Source: Rehmannia glutinosa
Taxonomy: Eukaryota; Streptophyta; Magnoliopsida; Lamiales; Orobanchaceae
DNA: 64,000 nt
Direction: 5' to 3'
Assembly (NCBI GenBank): GCA_016081115.2
Contig: JABTTQ020003011.1
Coordinates: 62,001-126,000 of the forward strand
Shown piece by piece: positions 10,966 to 20,120 of this stretch (positions are counted from its first letter, which is position 1; each line of letters begins with the position of its first letter). The translations under genes and the position numbers were made by a program. The notes beneath the pieces are model-generated. The model was given only the letters and a program-made list of their open reading frames with translations. It ran no database searches and was not told the origin of the DNA.

Positions 10966-11409
10966 TTACACCTAACACCTAGATCACCCAAGTGTGTTCT
11001 TACCACAAGAACACTCACAAGGATATCATGTGTTGAATGATGACCACAAATCCAAGATTACAACTCGATAATGAATAATACAATTTTGAGTGCAAGTGTA
11101 ATCAAGAATAAAGCCTAGACCTCAAGATGTGAAAGTGAAATACCTTAGGCTATTACAACAAGAATATAGAAATTGAAGAACAAAAGTGTTTGCTTGAATG
11201 TATCTTGTTGTGTTGTAGTATTCTCTCTTGTTGTGTTGCTTCAAATCTTCCTCTATTTATAGAAGATGATTGATCATGAATAGGCTCCTCTTGGGGATTG
11301 AAAATCTAGAGAAAAATGCAATTAAAATCAAGATTATAGCTGTTAGAAATCAACCCCACAATTTAAGGAAAAGTTGTATGATGCACAACTGTTAGAATTT
11401 GTTGTCAAA

Positions 11410-11690
11410 ACGGTATGGCGACCGGTCGCGTAGAAATGAGAAAATATTGAAAAACTGAATTTTTACAGGATGCACGGTCGACCTGTGTTGGACCGATTGG
11501 GGTCCTTTATTTTGCAATCCAGGGAGTTCTGTATCTCAGACATGCTCCCAGGTACTGGTCGACCGATCGACCACCGGTCGGCGCCCGTGCCGATCGGTCG
11601 ACCTGTTGCCAATTTCTTCGTCCGGTTTTTCTGTTCCGAACTCTTCTTTAGGTACAGGTTGCCCTATAGGCGACCGGTCCAACACGAGAC
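11410..11690. repeat. Cluster of GGTCGACC / CGACCGGTCG palindromes in the solo LTR
   Basis: Within 280 bases there are gcgaccggtcgcg, acggtcgacct, tggtcgaccgatcgaccac, cgatcggtcgacc and ggcgaccggtcc. The counterpart cluster is at 41900-42230. Density of CpG-rich palindromes is far above the surrounding AT-rich DNA. Confidence 0.7.
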
Positions 11691-12016
11691 AAAAGTGTTG
11701 TCCAATTTTTGTTGAAATAAACTTCAAGAAATACTTCGAAAAATTAGTAAAAATATTTTAAATCGATCGGGAGTATTTGGACAACATTCAGAAACATTAT
11801 TTTGGTGTAAAAACACATTAACACAAAATTATCAAAAGTGTTGTCCGATTTTTTGTCGAAAATAAACTTTAAGAAATACTCCCAAAAATTATTAAAAACA
11901 TTTTAAATCATTTAGGAGTATTTGGACAACAAAAAATATTATTTTGGTGTAAAAACAAAATCATCAAAATCATGATAAAAATATTTATCTAACAGGTCCT
12001 ACTCCTATTTATACAT

Positions 12017-12046
12017 ACTAATAATATGCACGTGCGTTGCACGTGA
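12017..12046 (-). mobile_element. Helitron-like 3' terminus (hairpin), end of unit 2 side
   Basis: Minus strand: CACGTGCAACGCACGTG hairpin (7-bp stem, 3-base loop) followed by CATATTATTAG|T. The terminal CTAG is mutated to TTAG in this copy. Confidence 0.55.
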
Positions 12047-12189
12047 TTTATATAACTTTGCAAAAATTATTTACTAATTTTATTGAAAGATTAATGTAAA
12101 TTTAAGGTATATTATAAATAAATAATAAATATCAAACAAATAATTAATTAAAACAAAAATTTCGACAAAAAGTTGTACTCCCAAATACT

Positions 12190-12329
12190 AAACTGGCACA
12201 ATTTTCGCACTTTATTTAGAAGTGCGGGGATTTGACACATCTTGGGATCATATTTGGGGCTGGAAAAATATGCACTTTCCAAGCCTTCACCAAATTTGTG
12301 AGTAGATTGTCACACAAATCTAATGCCAT
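12190..12329 (-). pseudogene. PPCDC (HAL3) exon b, copy 2
   Basis: This copy keeps the best acceptor (TTTTTGCAG|ATGGC at 12330). It reads MALDLCDNLLTNLVKAWK, then FPAPNMIP and a one-base frameshift before MW. Compared with the PPCDC signature PxMNxxMW, the sequence is P-N-M-I-P: the asparagine that contributes to the active site in plant HAL3a is replaced by isoleucine. The exon is cut at its far end by AT-rich Helitron tail sequence. Identification is by the GLCDNLLT-like block together with exon a next to it. Confidence 0.8.
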
Positions 12330-12417
12330 CTGCAAAAACAAACACACATAAAAAAGAAAAAAAGAAAAGGATTAGCAATTGGACTAAATTCACATTCAAG
12401 TCCGTTTAACATTTTAC

Positions 12418-12624
12418 GTTGCTAGGCTATTTGAAGACACAGGTGCAAGCACAAAGATTTCAACCCATTCAATTAATTCTTCGTACAATGTATGCTTATC
12501 CACCCTCCGGTCGACCACTCGTCATCATTTGTATAAACGAAACCTCAATAGTAGATGTATTCAAAAAGTCCTTAGATGATGTCGTTGCAACGATCTTCAA
12601 TTCGACAAAGACGAGGCAAACTCT
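12418..12624 (-). pseudogene. PPCDC (HAL3) exon a, copy 2
   Basis: Minus-strand blocks: VELKIVATTSSKDFLN, then after small indels DDEWS, then DKPTLYEELIEWVEIFVLAP and VSSNSLA. In plant PPCDC the aligned segment is LHIELRRWAD…IIAPLSANTLAKIA. The active-site histidine of the LHIEL block is Tyr here, and the PLSANT (PASANT) substrate loop is PVSSNS. A GTAAAAT donor follows at 12411-12417. The other edge is the LTR tip at 12625. Indels break the frame, so no protein is expected. Confidence 0.8.
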
Positions 12625-12712
12625 TGTTGGAATATAAACTTGATTTGAGTTCAAGTAATATTGGGCTTGGAAAAATAGTTTTGAGTTAAAAGATAAAATA
12701 AGGGCCCAATGT
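12625..12712 (+). mobile_element. Copia LTR tip embedded in unit 2
   Basis: About 88 bases starting TGTTGGAATATAAACTTGAT, nearly identical to the LTR start at 53116. The break points are the same as in unit 1, so the LTR was present before the units multiplied. Confidence 0.8.
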
Positions 12713-12925
12713 CACGGACTTTTGTTCCCTTAACAACATACCGTGCAGCCTTAGCGCTTTTTTGCCCCTCGCGGTTGCTAATTCAAATATTTTATCTCGT
12801 AGTGTCATGTATGTAAAGAAGTTTAGGAAGATGGCAAAGTAAAACACACAAGATAGTTGGGAAAGAACACTTAAATTATTCACTCAAATTTTGCTTTGAT
12901 TGCTTGGTTGGTTACAAATGATGTC
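12713..12925 (-). other. Upstream part of unit 2
   Basis: A 65-codon minus-strand frame (12686-12883) includes ELATARGKKALRLHGM and REQKSVTLG. The block is shared with unit 1 but broken there. I do not recognise a family; it may be an exon of the captured gene or of another gene. Confidence 0.35.
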
Positions 12926-12944
12926 CTAATCCTATTTATACATA

Positions 12945-12980
12945 CTAGCAATACGCACATGCATGCATTGCACGTAATTC
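12945..12980 (-). mobile_element. Helitron-like 3' terminus, unit 3 side
   Basis: CTAG at 12945-12948, preceded on the minus strand by a diverged hairpin (gtgcaatgcatgcatgtgcg). Shares the flanking cctatttatacata with the other termini. Confidence 0.5.
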
Positions 12981-13114
12981 ATATAACTTTGAGAAAATAA
13001 TTTACTAATTTTATTTGAAAGATTAATGTAAATTTAAGGTATATTATAAATAAATAATAAATATCAAATAAATAACTAATTAAAACAAAAATATCGACAA
13101 AAAGTTGTACTCCC

Positions 13115-13260
13115 AAATGCTAAATCGACACAACCGCACTTTATTTAGAAGTGCGGGGGTTTGACCACATCTTGGGGATCATATCTAGGGCTGGAAAAAT
13201 TTGCACTTTCCAAGCCTTCACCAAATTTGTGAGTAGATTGTCACACAAACCTAATGCCAT
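13115..13260 (-). pseudogene. PPCDC (HAL3) exon b, copy 3
   Basis: This copy preserves the longest frame through the second signature: MALGLCDNLLTNLVKAWK, then FPALDMIPKMWSNPRTSK. Aligned with FVAPAMNTLMWNNPFT of plant PPCDC, F, A, M, M, W, N, P and T agree, while the Asn of PxMNxxMW is Ile and the Pro is Leu. An AG acceptor precedes ATGGC (minus strand, 13261-13262). The exon runs into the AT-rich tail near 13115. Frame is open over this exon, but the exon before it is damaged. Confidence 0.8.
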
Positions 13261-13347
13261 CCTAAAAAACAAACACACATAAAAAAAAAAAAAGAAAAGG
13301 ATTAGCAATAGGACTAAATTCATATTCAAGTATGTTTAACATTTTAC

Positions 13348-13539
13348 GTTTGCTAGGCTATTTGAAGACACTGGTGCAAGCACAAAGATTTCAACCCATT
13401 CAATTAATTCTTCGTACAATGTATGCTTATCCACCCTCCAAACTTCGACCACTCGTCATCATCGTATAAAAGAAACCTCAAAAATTTAAGATGTATTCAA
13501 AAGTCCTTAGATGATGTCGTTGCTACAATCTTCAATTCA
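13348..13539 (-). pseudogene. PPCDC (HAL3) exon a, copy 3, shortened
   Basis: Same exon as at 12418-12624, with several indels (for example near 13440-13500), and ending abruptly at 13539 where a deletion joins it to the end of the unit (cttcaattc|actcaaattt). The LTR tip present in units 1 and 2 is removed by that deletion. Confidence 0.75.
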
Positions 13540-13601
13540 CTCAAATTTTGCTTACAATGCTTGGTTGGTTACAAATGAGGTCCTACTCCTATTTATACAT
13601 A

Positions 13602-13629
13602 CTAGTAATACGCACGTGCGTTGCACGTG
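13602..13629 (-). mobile_element. Helitron-like 3' terminus, best preserved
   Basis: Minus strand: CACGTGCAACGCACGTG hairpin, then CGTATTA, then CTAG followed by T. A GC-rich hairpin some 7-10 bases upstream of a terminal CTRR and a 3' flanking T are the defining features of a Helitron 3' end. Its interior extends to higher coordinates and is only an AT-rich tail. Confidence 0.65.
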
Positions 13630-13750
13630 ATTCATATAACTTTGTAAAAAATATTTACTAATTTTATTGAAAGATTAATGTAAATTTAAGGTATATTATA
13701 AATAAATAATAAATATCAAACAAATAACTAATTAAAATAAAAATTTCGAG

Positions 13751-14833
13751 TTATATTCAAATATTTTATTGTATAGATAATCTTGAATGATTAAATTCCT
13801 TTTAGAATAAGTATATGCTAGATATTTAAAAACTTGAATAGTAATATAACTAAATAATTTTATAGTTATGATTGCATTGATCATTCTCTTGTCTAATTTT
13901 GATGGTTGGATAAGTTTTTTCGTATTTGATTTTGTGAGTTTTCTTTATGTTGGACTTATAGATGGTCAAATCGAGTAATCTTATTTTTTAAAATTGATAA
14001 AAAAAAATGTTACATTAATCAAAGCATAAAATAAACTTAATTGTTTTTCCTTTTACCAAAATTAAGCACAATATTGTGATACTTTTAATGTATGTTTGGA
14101 AACCCATTTCAAATGGAGTTTTAGGTATAAAATTTCATTTAGAAAATAAAACGTATTTGGGTATTTGGTAATTATATTTAAATAGACTATAAAATAAGTC
14201 ATTTTTACATGATCATTTTAGAAAAGTATTAAGTTATGACTTTTGAATTTCATGATTCTTTGCACTTCTACTTTGGATAGACGATAAAAATGCATTTCCA
14301 CCATTCACCGACAAAACTCAAGTATCTTTTTTTTTTTTAAATTCCATATTGACCTCCATTTCATAGATGGACTTATATTCCAAAAATACTCCCAAACTTG
14401 AACTTAGTAATTACCGCTTAAATTAAAAGAACATATAAAATTTAATCTTATACATTTACTTGCTTCCGTTGCTCAATTTTTTTCCCCTATTCTCTTTCAC
14501 TTTTTCCAATAAAGAAATATAAGTGCAAATAGAAGTTAAAATATATAGTGCATATGTGGGAGCACTATTGTAATGAAAGTGCATTTCTGAAATGGACTTT
14601 TTCATATGTACTTTTTCAAAAAGTGTTTATGTGTAATGTAAAATGTTTGGTAAAAATACATTTTAAAACTCATTTTGTAAAAGTGGCAGAAAATAAATTT
14701 TAAAGCCACATATTTCCACTTCTCCAAAATAGACTTCTAGACCAAGTCACTTTTCTGAAAGTCCATTTTAAAATAATTACCAAATATAAAATTTCCTTTT
14801 ATATCTCATCTAATCGAAAAGAGGCAAAAGTTT
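13751..14833. other. AT-rich DNA, no gene seen
   Basis: Only short frames. Segments near 14090-14175 and 14560-14790 share tttggtaa / aaaatacattttaaaac-type sequence in opposite senses and may be a decayed MITE; no boundary or target duplication could be fixed. Confidence 0.4.
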
Positions 14834-14964
14834 GGCAAAAACTCATGTAGGATTGTCTTACGGGTCTTAATTCGTAAGACGGATCCTATTTGACCCACGG
14901 ATCCTGTTGACTAGGTCCGTAGGTCAAAGCAGTTTTTCTTTGCCATTTTTTTCTATTTTTCTTC

Positions 14965-15320
14965 CTCGATTAAAGTAATGATTTTATGAGAAAAAGTATC
15001 GGTTATTTTAGATAAAGTATCATATTTTTAATATAGCCATTTGATTATGATTACATTACATTGAAGGAAAAACAAATATATCGAGTTAAAGTAACACCTT
15101 TATGAGTAAAAATATATATATATTTTTGAGACAAAATATCATGTTTTAAGAGTAAAAATATCTTTTTTAAATAAACGTATTATATTTTTTTATAATAAAT
15201 ACAAAAAAAGATGAATAATAAATATGATAGAGTTAAAGTAATACTTTTATAAGTAAAAGTATTTTTTTAGATAAAGTAACATATTTTTTTAATATAGTCA
15301 CAAATTATGAATATATTACA

Positions 15321-15367
<47 letters not shown>

Positions 15368-15660
15368 TAAAGTAACACTTATATACGTTAAAGTATCTAC
15401 TTTTTGAGATAAAGTATCATGTTCTTTTAATATAGTCACAAATTAGAAATAAAAGAAAGAAGGAAAAATAAAAAAATAAATATGATATAGTTAAAGTAAC
15501 ACTTTTATAAATAAAAGTATCCAGGTTGTTGAGATAAAGTATCGATTTCTTAATACGATTACAAACTAGGAACAAAAAAAGAGAAAAATAAAAATAAATA
15601 TGATGTAGTTAAAGTAACACTTTTATAAGTATCCATTTATTGAGATAATTTATCATGTTT
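14965..15660. repeat. Minisatellite, 5-6 units of about 120-145 bases
   Basis: Each unit has gttaaagtaacacttttata, agtaaaagtatc, gagataaagtatcatg and tttaatatagtcacaaatt. Unit starts are near 15084, 15232, 15364, 15490 and 15609, with a diverged copy before. An (AT)n run at 15325-15362 lies between two units. Confidence 0.75.
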
Positions 15661-15775
15661 TTTAATAGACTTGGGTTCGATTCTTAGTCTTTGCATTTAG
15701 AGGCGTTTTTTTTTTTAATTACAGGCGTATTTATGAATGTGTTTATATACATTGTTATATTGAAATTGCACAACA

Positions 15776-15848
15776 AGCACTAGTGGTGTAGTGGTAGAAT
15801 ACCACCTTACGTCTCCATAGACGTGGGTTTGATTCCCCTGTGGAGCGA
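15776..15848 (+). other. tRNA-like stretch (A-box and B-box like)
   Basis: gcactagtggtgtagtggta resembles the start of a plant tRNA-Gly, and gggtttgattcccc resembles the T arm. The acceptor ends do not pair convincingly and the anticodon arm is irregular. It is best read as a decayed tRNA or the head of a tRNA-derived SINE, not a working tRNA gene. Confidence 0.35.
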
Positions 15849-15979
15849 AGAGAATTGTTTTTTAAATAACAGGGCGCGCAGTAGGCGGGTTGGCGCGGTT
15901 GGGCGCGGGTTGTAGGATACGTAAGGGGATCCGTCTTACGGATCCTATCCGTAAGACGGTACTAGAAGAGACCTACTCC

Positions 15980-16203
15980 AAAAGTTTTATCGTAACACAT
16001 GAACTTGTAGTTATCCAAGTTCAACTCTTTTGAGTTATCCCCTCAAAAAAATTAATATGTCAAAATAAAAGACTCTAACCTAATATATGAAAATAATCTG
16101 AAATTTCATTCAAGATTCATATTTTAAACTAAGAATATCAAGGAAAGACTAAAGTTTTAGTATTGAAAAAGAAGTAAAAGTTTTATCATAACACATGAAC
16201 TTG
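15980..16203 (+). repeat. Tandem duplication of about 200 bases, split by the gypsy element
   Basis: Unit 1 starts aaagttttatcgtaacacat at 15981 and ends near 16180. Unit 2 starts with the same words at 16181, is interrupted at 16203, and resumes after the gypsy element at 30775-30935. The duplication predates the insertion. Confidence 0.8.
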
Positions 16204-17094
16204 TGTGAAGCCCTCGATTTTTATTCAATAATGTATTTGTTTCATGTATCGTCCTTGTATTCTTTTGACTATTTTACCGTCACTTGACGGGTGAATATTA
16301 ATGATAAATATATTTCGCATTTAATTTCTTTTCTTTTTATTTGTTACTTGTGATCATAAGCATTTATTACTTCTACTTCGCATTAATGATCACTCGATCG
16401 ATCATCATTATTAATATTTGTGTACTCATTAGTCACCTTAGAATTTTTGGAGACTATTTATTTTAGAGATTTATACCTTATAGAATTAAGAATTCGATTT
16501 AGATTAAGTGATCATGAGACTTATAAGTGATCAAGGAAATCACTAATTATTTTGGAGATTGATATTATTCACCTATTATCATCAATTTGGGACATAAAAA
16601 CAAAATATGTAAATGCCACAAATACCCCTTAAGGGACGGCCATGATGGGTATTTTTAGTGTAGAAATATCTCCCAACTCTTGTACACATACAACTTGTGT
16701 ATTCATCTTGTGTATTAATACACCATTAATTCAAATCTTATACACGATACCTTATACACCAATTCTTTATTATAAACTTACCCAACATGTTGGAGGCTTC
16801 CCAACATTCCATGCCAACATCCTCCTCAATCCCTTCAATTTCATCCTCCCATGCAAGACCACACTTTGACCAAGGCCTTTGTCCCCATGCTAGAGACAAG
16901 TTGGAAGATATAGAATTTGATCAAAAAAATTGTCTCCTCCCCTCTCCACCTCAATTTTCGTCCATAACACCTTGAGGATCAAAAACATTTGATCAAAATA
17001 TCATTTTCATCCAACACATTCATAATTCAAGCATTTTCTCCAACTTCTCTCTAAAATCTCCAACATCTCTCTAAGTATATCTTCATCCACTCCT

Positions 17095-17360
17095 TCATAT
17101 CTTCAAGAACACTTCTTCATATCTTCAAATTTTCAAACACCACATCTTCAAATCTTCAAACACCATTCCTTCACATCTTCAAATCTTCAAACACCATATC
17201 TTCAAATCTTCAAACACCATTCCTTCACATCTTCAAACCTTCAAACAACATATCTTCATATCTTCAAATCTTCAAACACAATTCCTTCACATCTTCAAAC
17301 ATCCTTCACAACTTCAAGAACATCTTCTTCATATCATCAAACACTTCTTCTTTCTTCAAA
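17095..17360 (+). repeat. CTTCAAA-type tandem repeat in the 5' LTR
   Basis: Irregular repeats of atcttcaaatcttcaaacac, alternating with ccattccttcac. The same array is at 27285-27545 in the 3' LTR with small length changes. Confidence 0.8.
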
Positions 17361-19837
17361 CAACTAAACAAAAACAAACATTCTTCCTACTTAAATCATA
17401 AAATTCGAACCATCACTACCAAGGTAAGGAAAATGTCTTTTTCATTCCATTTTTATATCACCTAACTCATCTCTTTCACCTTCTAATTTAAGTTTGATTT
17501 TTGATTTTGAGGTATACCTAGAAGACCTTTGAAGTTGTTAAGAGACTTGTCATCTTGAAGAAAATTGTGAAGAAGTTGGACTTTAAGGTAAGAAATGGAA
17601 TTTTGGTACATTTTCTTCTTCTCTTTTTATTTTCCAAACTTTGACATTCCATTTTCATTTTTGGAGTTTTAGGGGCTGACTTTGGAGGTTAACATTAAGG
17701 GTGACCAAAATCTTGCACTTGGAAGCCATTACTAGTCACACTTAATTCACTACACAAGGTAAGTGTAGTAATTCCAATTTTCTCACTATCTTCTTCTCCC
17801 CCTTAAATTTTAACCACATTCTTCTAATTCAATAATTTTTTTTTGATATTCCTTGACTTAGGGGCTGACCTAAGTCACTCCTTCATCGAGACAGATTTAT
17901 TTCATTTTTTCCCAACAAACCGAACTTTAAGGTGGGTGGAAAAATCCTTTCAACTCCTAGGTGTTTTAATTCATAAAAATACATGTAGTATTTTGTTTTT
18001 GAGCATTTGAGATATATATTATGTATTGCATGCTATTTTCTTGTATCAAGTTGGAAAATTTCTCAAGTGTTGCTCAAAATGCGATTTATCAAAAATTAGG
18101 ACATACATGTACACTTTATTGTCATATTTGATAAATTCTTGTATGAGATGGTTATGTATGTGTATGACTCTTGAAATATATGTTTTGTATGACATATAAC
18201 CTGGAAAAGTCGAGCATAATTGATTAAAATTCGATTTTAGACTTAAAATGCAAAAAATGGAAAGTTGGTGGACTTAATTGCAAGAAAATAAAACTTAAGG
18301 GACCCCTCTATAATTTTCGACTTTTGGGACTGAACTCACGTTCAAAAATTATATTTTGACATTTTAATAAAGTCTTAAGAGTTTTTAGATAAATAAAATC
18401 AACCCTTAAAAGCCCAAGGACTAGATTGTAAAATTTTAGAAGTTTAAGGGCTATTTTGCAAATTTCGAAACTGTACCAGACCCAAATTTTAAAATTTGAA
18501 ATTTTAACTCTTAAGGGACTGGAATTAACATATTTTAGGTATATTCCAAAAATCCAAGTGTTTAGAGCTTGGAAAGTAATTTTATAAAACTTGAGGGACT
18601 AAATTGTAAAATATTAAAATGGAGGACCCAAATGAAATTTCCAGGACTTATGCAGTCCATGCACCTAGAAATGCTAATTTAAATATAACATAATGATATA
18701 TTGGACCCAAGGTTCAAGTTTCATAACAATCGGACTTAAAAAGCCTTAAAGGCAACTATTTCAAAATGGGACAAAAATGAAATTTTCAAAAGTTAAGGGA
18801 CCTATACTTATTTCCTTTTAAAACTGCTTTTGTCCCAATATTCCACTGACATTAGTGACATTTTTCAACTGGAATCACATTAAAAGCCCTTCCGGTTTGT
18901 GAGTTCCAATTATTTTAAACTTAGGGCCCGAAATGACAATTTTAACAAATTTGGGGCCAATGTGAGAATTTTATAAAGACTCGACCTATAAACTATAAAA
19001 CCCTGAATCTCTGAACAATTTGGAGAATTTAGGAACTAGCCTCATAATTTTTCAAGGTCGGGACATTTATTTATTCAATTTTTAACCCCAAAAGAATTGG
19101 TTTTTACAAAATGGGGCTAATTGTAAATTTTCTTTTTTATCAAGGACCTAACTCAAATTATTTTCCTTTACTAAAACAGCCCTGGACCCTCTGACTTCAA
19201 TTCTTAATTAAAATGTTTTATTTTCTCAAAACCCTTGACCTTTCGGATCGCGCCTTGACCGACTAATGCCCGATCGCGGGGGGCTTCCTCGTCTTGCGAT
19301 TTGAATCTAACGGGACTTATGTTCCACCTAATATTTCAAAATATCGAAGATTGCTTATCCTCCCGATAATTATCTTCATCCCAATAACTCCACCAATGCC
19401 ATAACTACCTTGCGCAAATTTTGAAAAACTTTCCTAAAACGCCACTGAATCAATAATACTCATTGCCTGGTTGATTACCGAACGTGTATTTACTTTCTGT
19501 CCCGAGTCAACTTGGTGTGTCGAGCTCACGGTCGGAATGGATACATCGGATGGAACCGGGCAGCTCATTTTCTGCTATTCCACTCTCTGGCCCCATCGCC
19601 CTAATCCCGCAACCGAGGGACGGAGTTTGTCCGAGGAAGCGGGTCATAGACTTGAGGTATAATCATGATTGTGACAAATCCGAGCCTTGCTAGCTCCGGC
19701 TTGTGGATTTTGTCTTTGCCTATGGAGCGATAAGGTGATGACGGTCTTGGACCATCTTGCTCGGGAGTTACAAGGAAGAACGAAGGAATCATTTGCCTCG
19801 ATCCACACGATTCTCGAGTTAATCGGACCCGTTTGGT

Positions 19838-19945
19838 TGGCGCTACAAACCGCACGCAACCGCTACTTGTATTGCATAGGTTGGCGCTACAAACCGCACG
19901 CAACCGCTACTTGTCTTGCATAGGATTGGCGTTACAAACCGCACG
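19838..19945 (+). repeat. About 41-bp repeats in the 5' LTR, upstream of the promoter
   Basis: Three copies of ggcgctacaaaccgcacg followed by caaccgctacttg and tgcatagg. Counterparts: 30030-30150 (plus), 37020-37135 and 44185-44320 (minus). Conserved position before the TATA box in four LTRs suggests a regulatory role; this is inference. Confidence 0.75.
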
Positions 19946-20111
19946 GAATCCTCTGTTTGCTTGGACCATAGTGCCGCTTGACCATGAACTGTTTTCTTAA
20001 CTGTATAAGTATATTACTTAAATATATTTATCACGACGATTGTGGACCGTGTGTGAAATCATGCATCATCTCTCACGCGTTTTCATACAACTAAATTTCT
20101 CGCATTAACCA

Positions 20112-20120
20112 TATATATAT
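20112..20120 (+). promoter_or_regulatory. TATA box of the 5' LTR
   Basis: TATATATAT between cgcattaacca and cgccacacttgc; the same context is found at 30306-30314, and as gatataaatag or gatatatatag on the minus strand in the two solo LTRs (about 36842 and 44012). Confidence 0.55.

Larger units (their letters stand above)
10516..11994 (-). mobile_element. Solo SIRE-like copia LTR with GGTCC target duplication
   Basis: On the minus strand the LTR begins TGTTAGATAAATATTTTTAT and ends CTTGGACTTACA. It is bounded by perfect 5-bp repeats GGTCC at 10511-10515 and 11995-11999. The C-rich stretch before the end (ttcacccccccctctag) is typical of SIRE LTR tails. It matches the solo LTR at 41046-42544 along its whole length. 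There is no internal element sequence, so it was left by recombination between two LTRs. It sits at the junction between two Helitron-like units and so is younger than that array. Confidence 0.92.
9796..13750 (-). repeat. Head-to-tail array of Helitron-like units carrying PPCDC exons
   Basis: The block repeats with a period of about 930 bases. Each unit contains, read on the minus strand: an upstream part, an 85-90 base copia LTR tip, PPCDC exon a, an intron, PPCDC exon b, an AT-rich tail and a Helitron-like terminus. Unit 1 lies at 9796-10515 and continues after the inserted LTR at 11995. Unit 2 is about 12187-12925, and unit 3 about 13115-13580 with an internal deletion near 13540. A fourth AT-rich tail runs to 13750. 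Junctions share the sequence cctatttatacatact. Tandem Helitrons or unequal recombination between their ends would both produce this. Confidence 0.75.
14834..15978. mobile_element. Fold-back element flanked by 9-bp repeat CAAAAGTTT
   Basis: Both ends carry GTAGG followed by inverted copies built from GTCTTACGG and CGTAAGACGGATCC (14846-14885 and 15920-15976). The 9-bp direct repeat CAAAAGTTT occurs at 14825-14833 and 15979-15987, the length made by Mutator-like transposases. The interior contains a minisatellite, an (AT)n run and a tRNA-like stretch, with no transposase frame. It is therefore a non-autonomous element. The outermost inverted match is short, so the exact ends are inferred from the direct repeats. 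Confidence 0.6.

Noticed and set aside
14965..15660. CRISPR-like array
   Set aside because: Units of 120-145 bases with no constant repeat and variable spacer structure, in a plant genome; it is a minisatellite.
15776..15848. Functional tRNA-Gly gene
   Set aside because: A-box and B-box like words are present but the acceptor stem and anticodon arm do not form; kept only as a tRNA-like stretch.
16642..16975. Two frames in the 5' LTR, repeated at 26837-27049 and partly on the minus strand near 39747-40161
   Set aside because: They recur only because the LTRs are related; the frames differ in length and carry stops between copies, with no domain.
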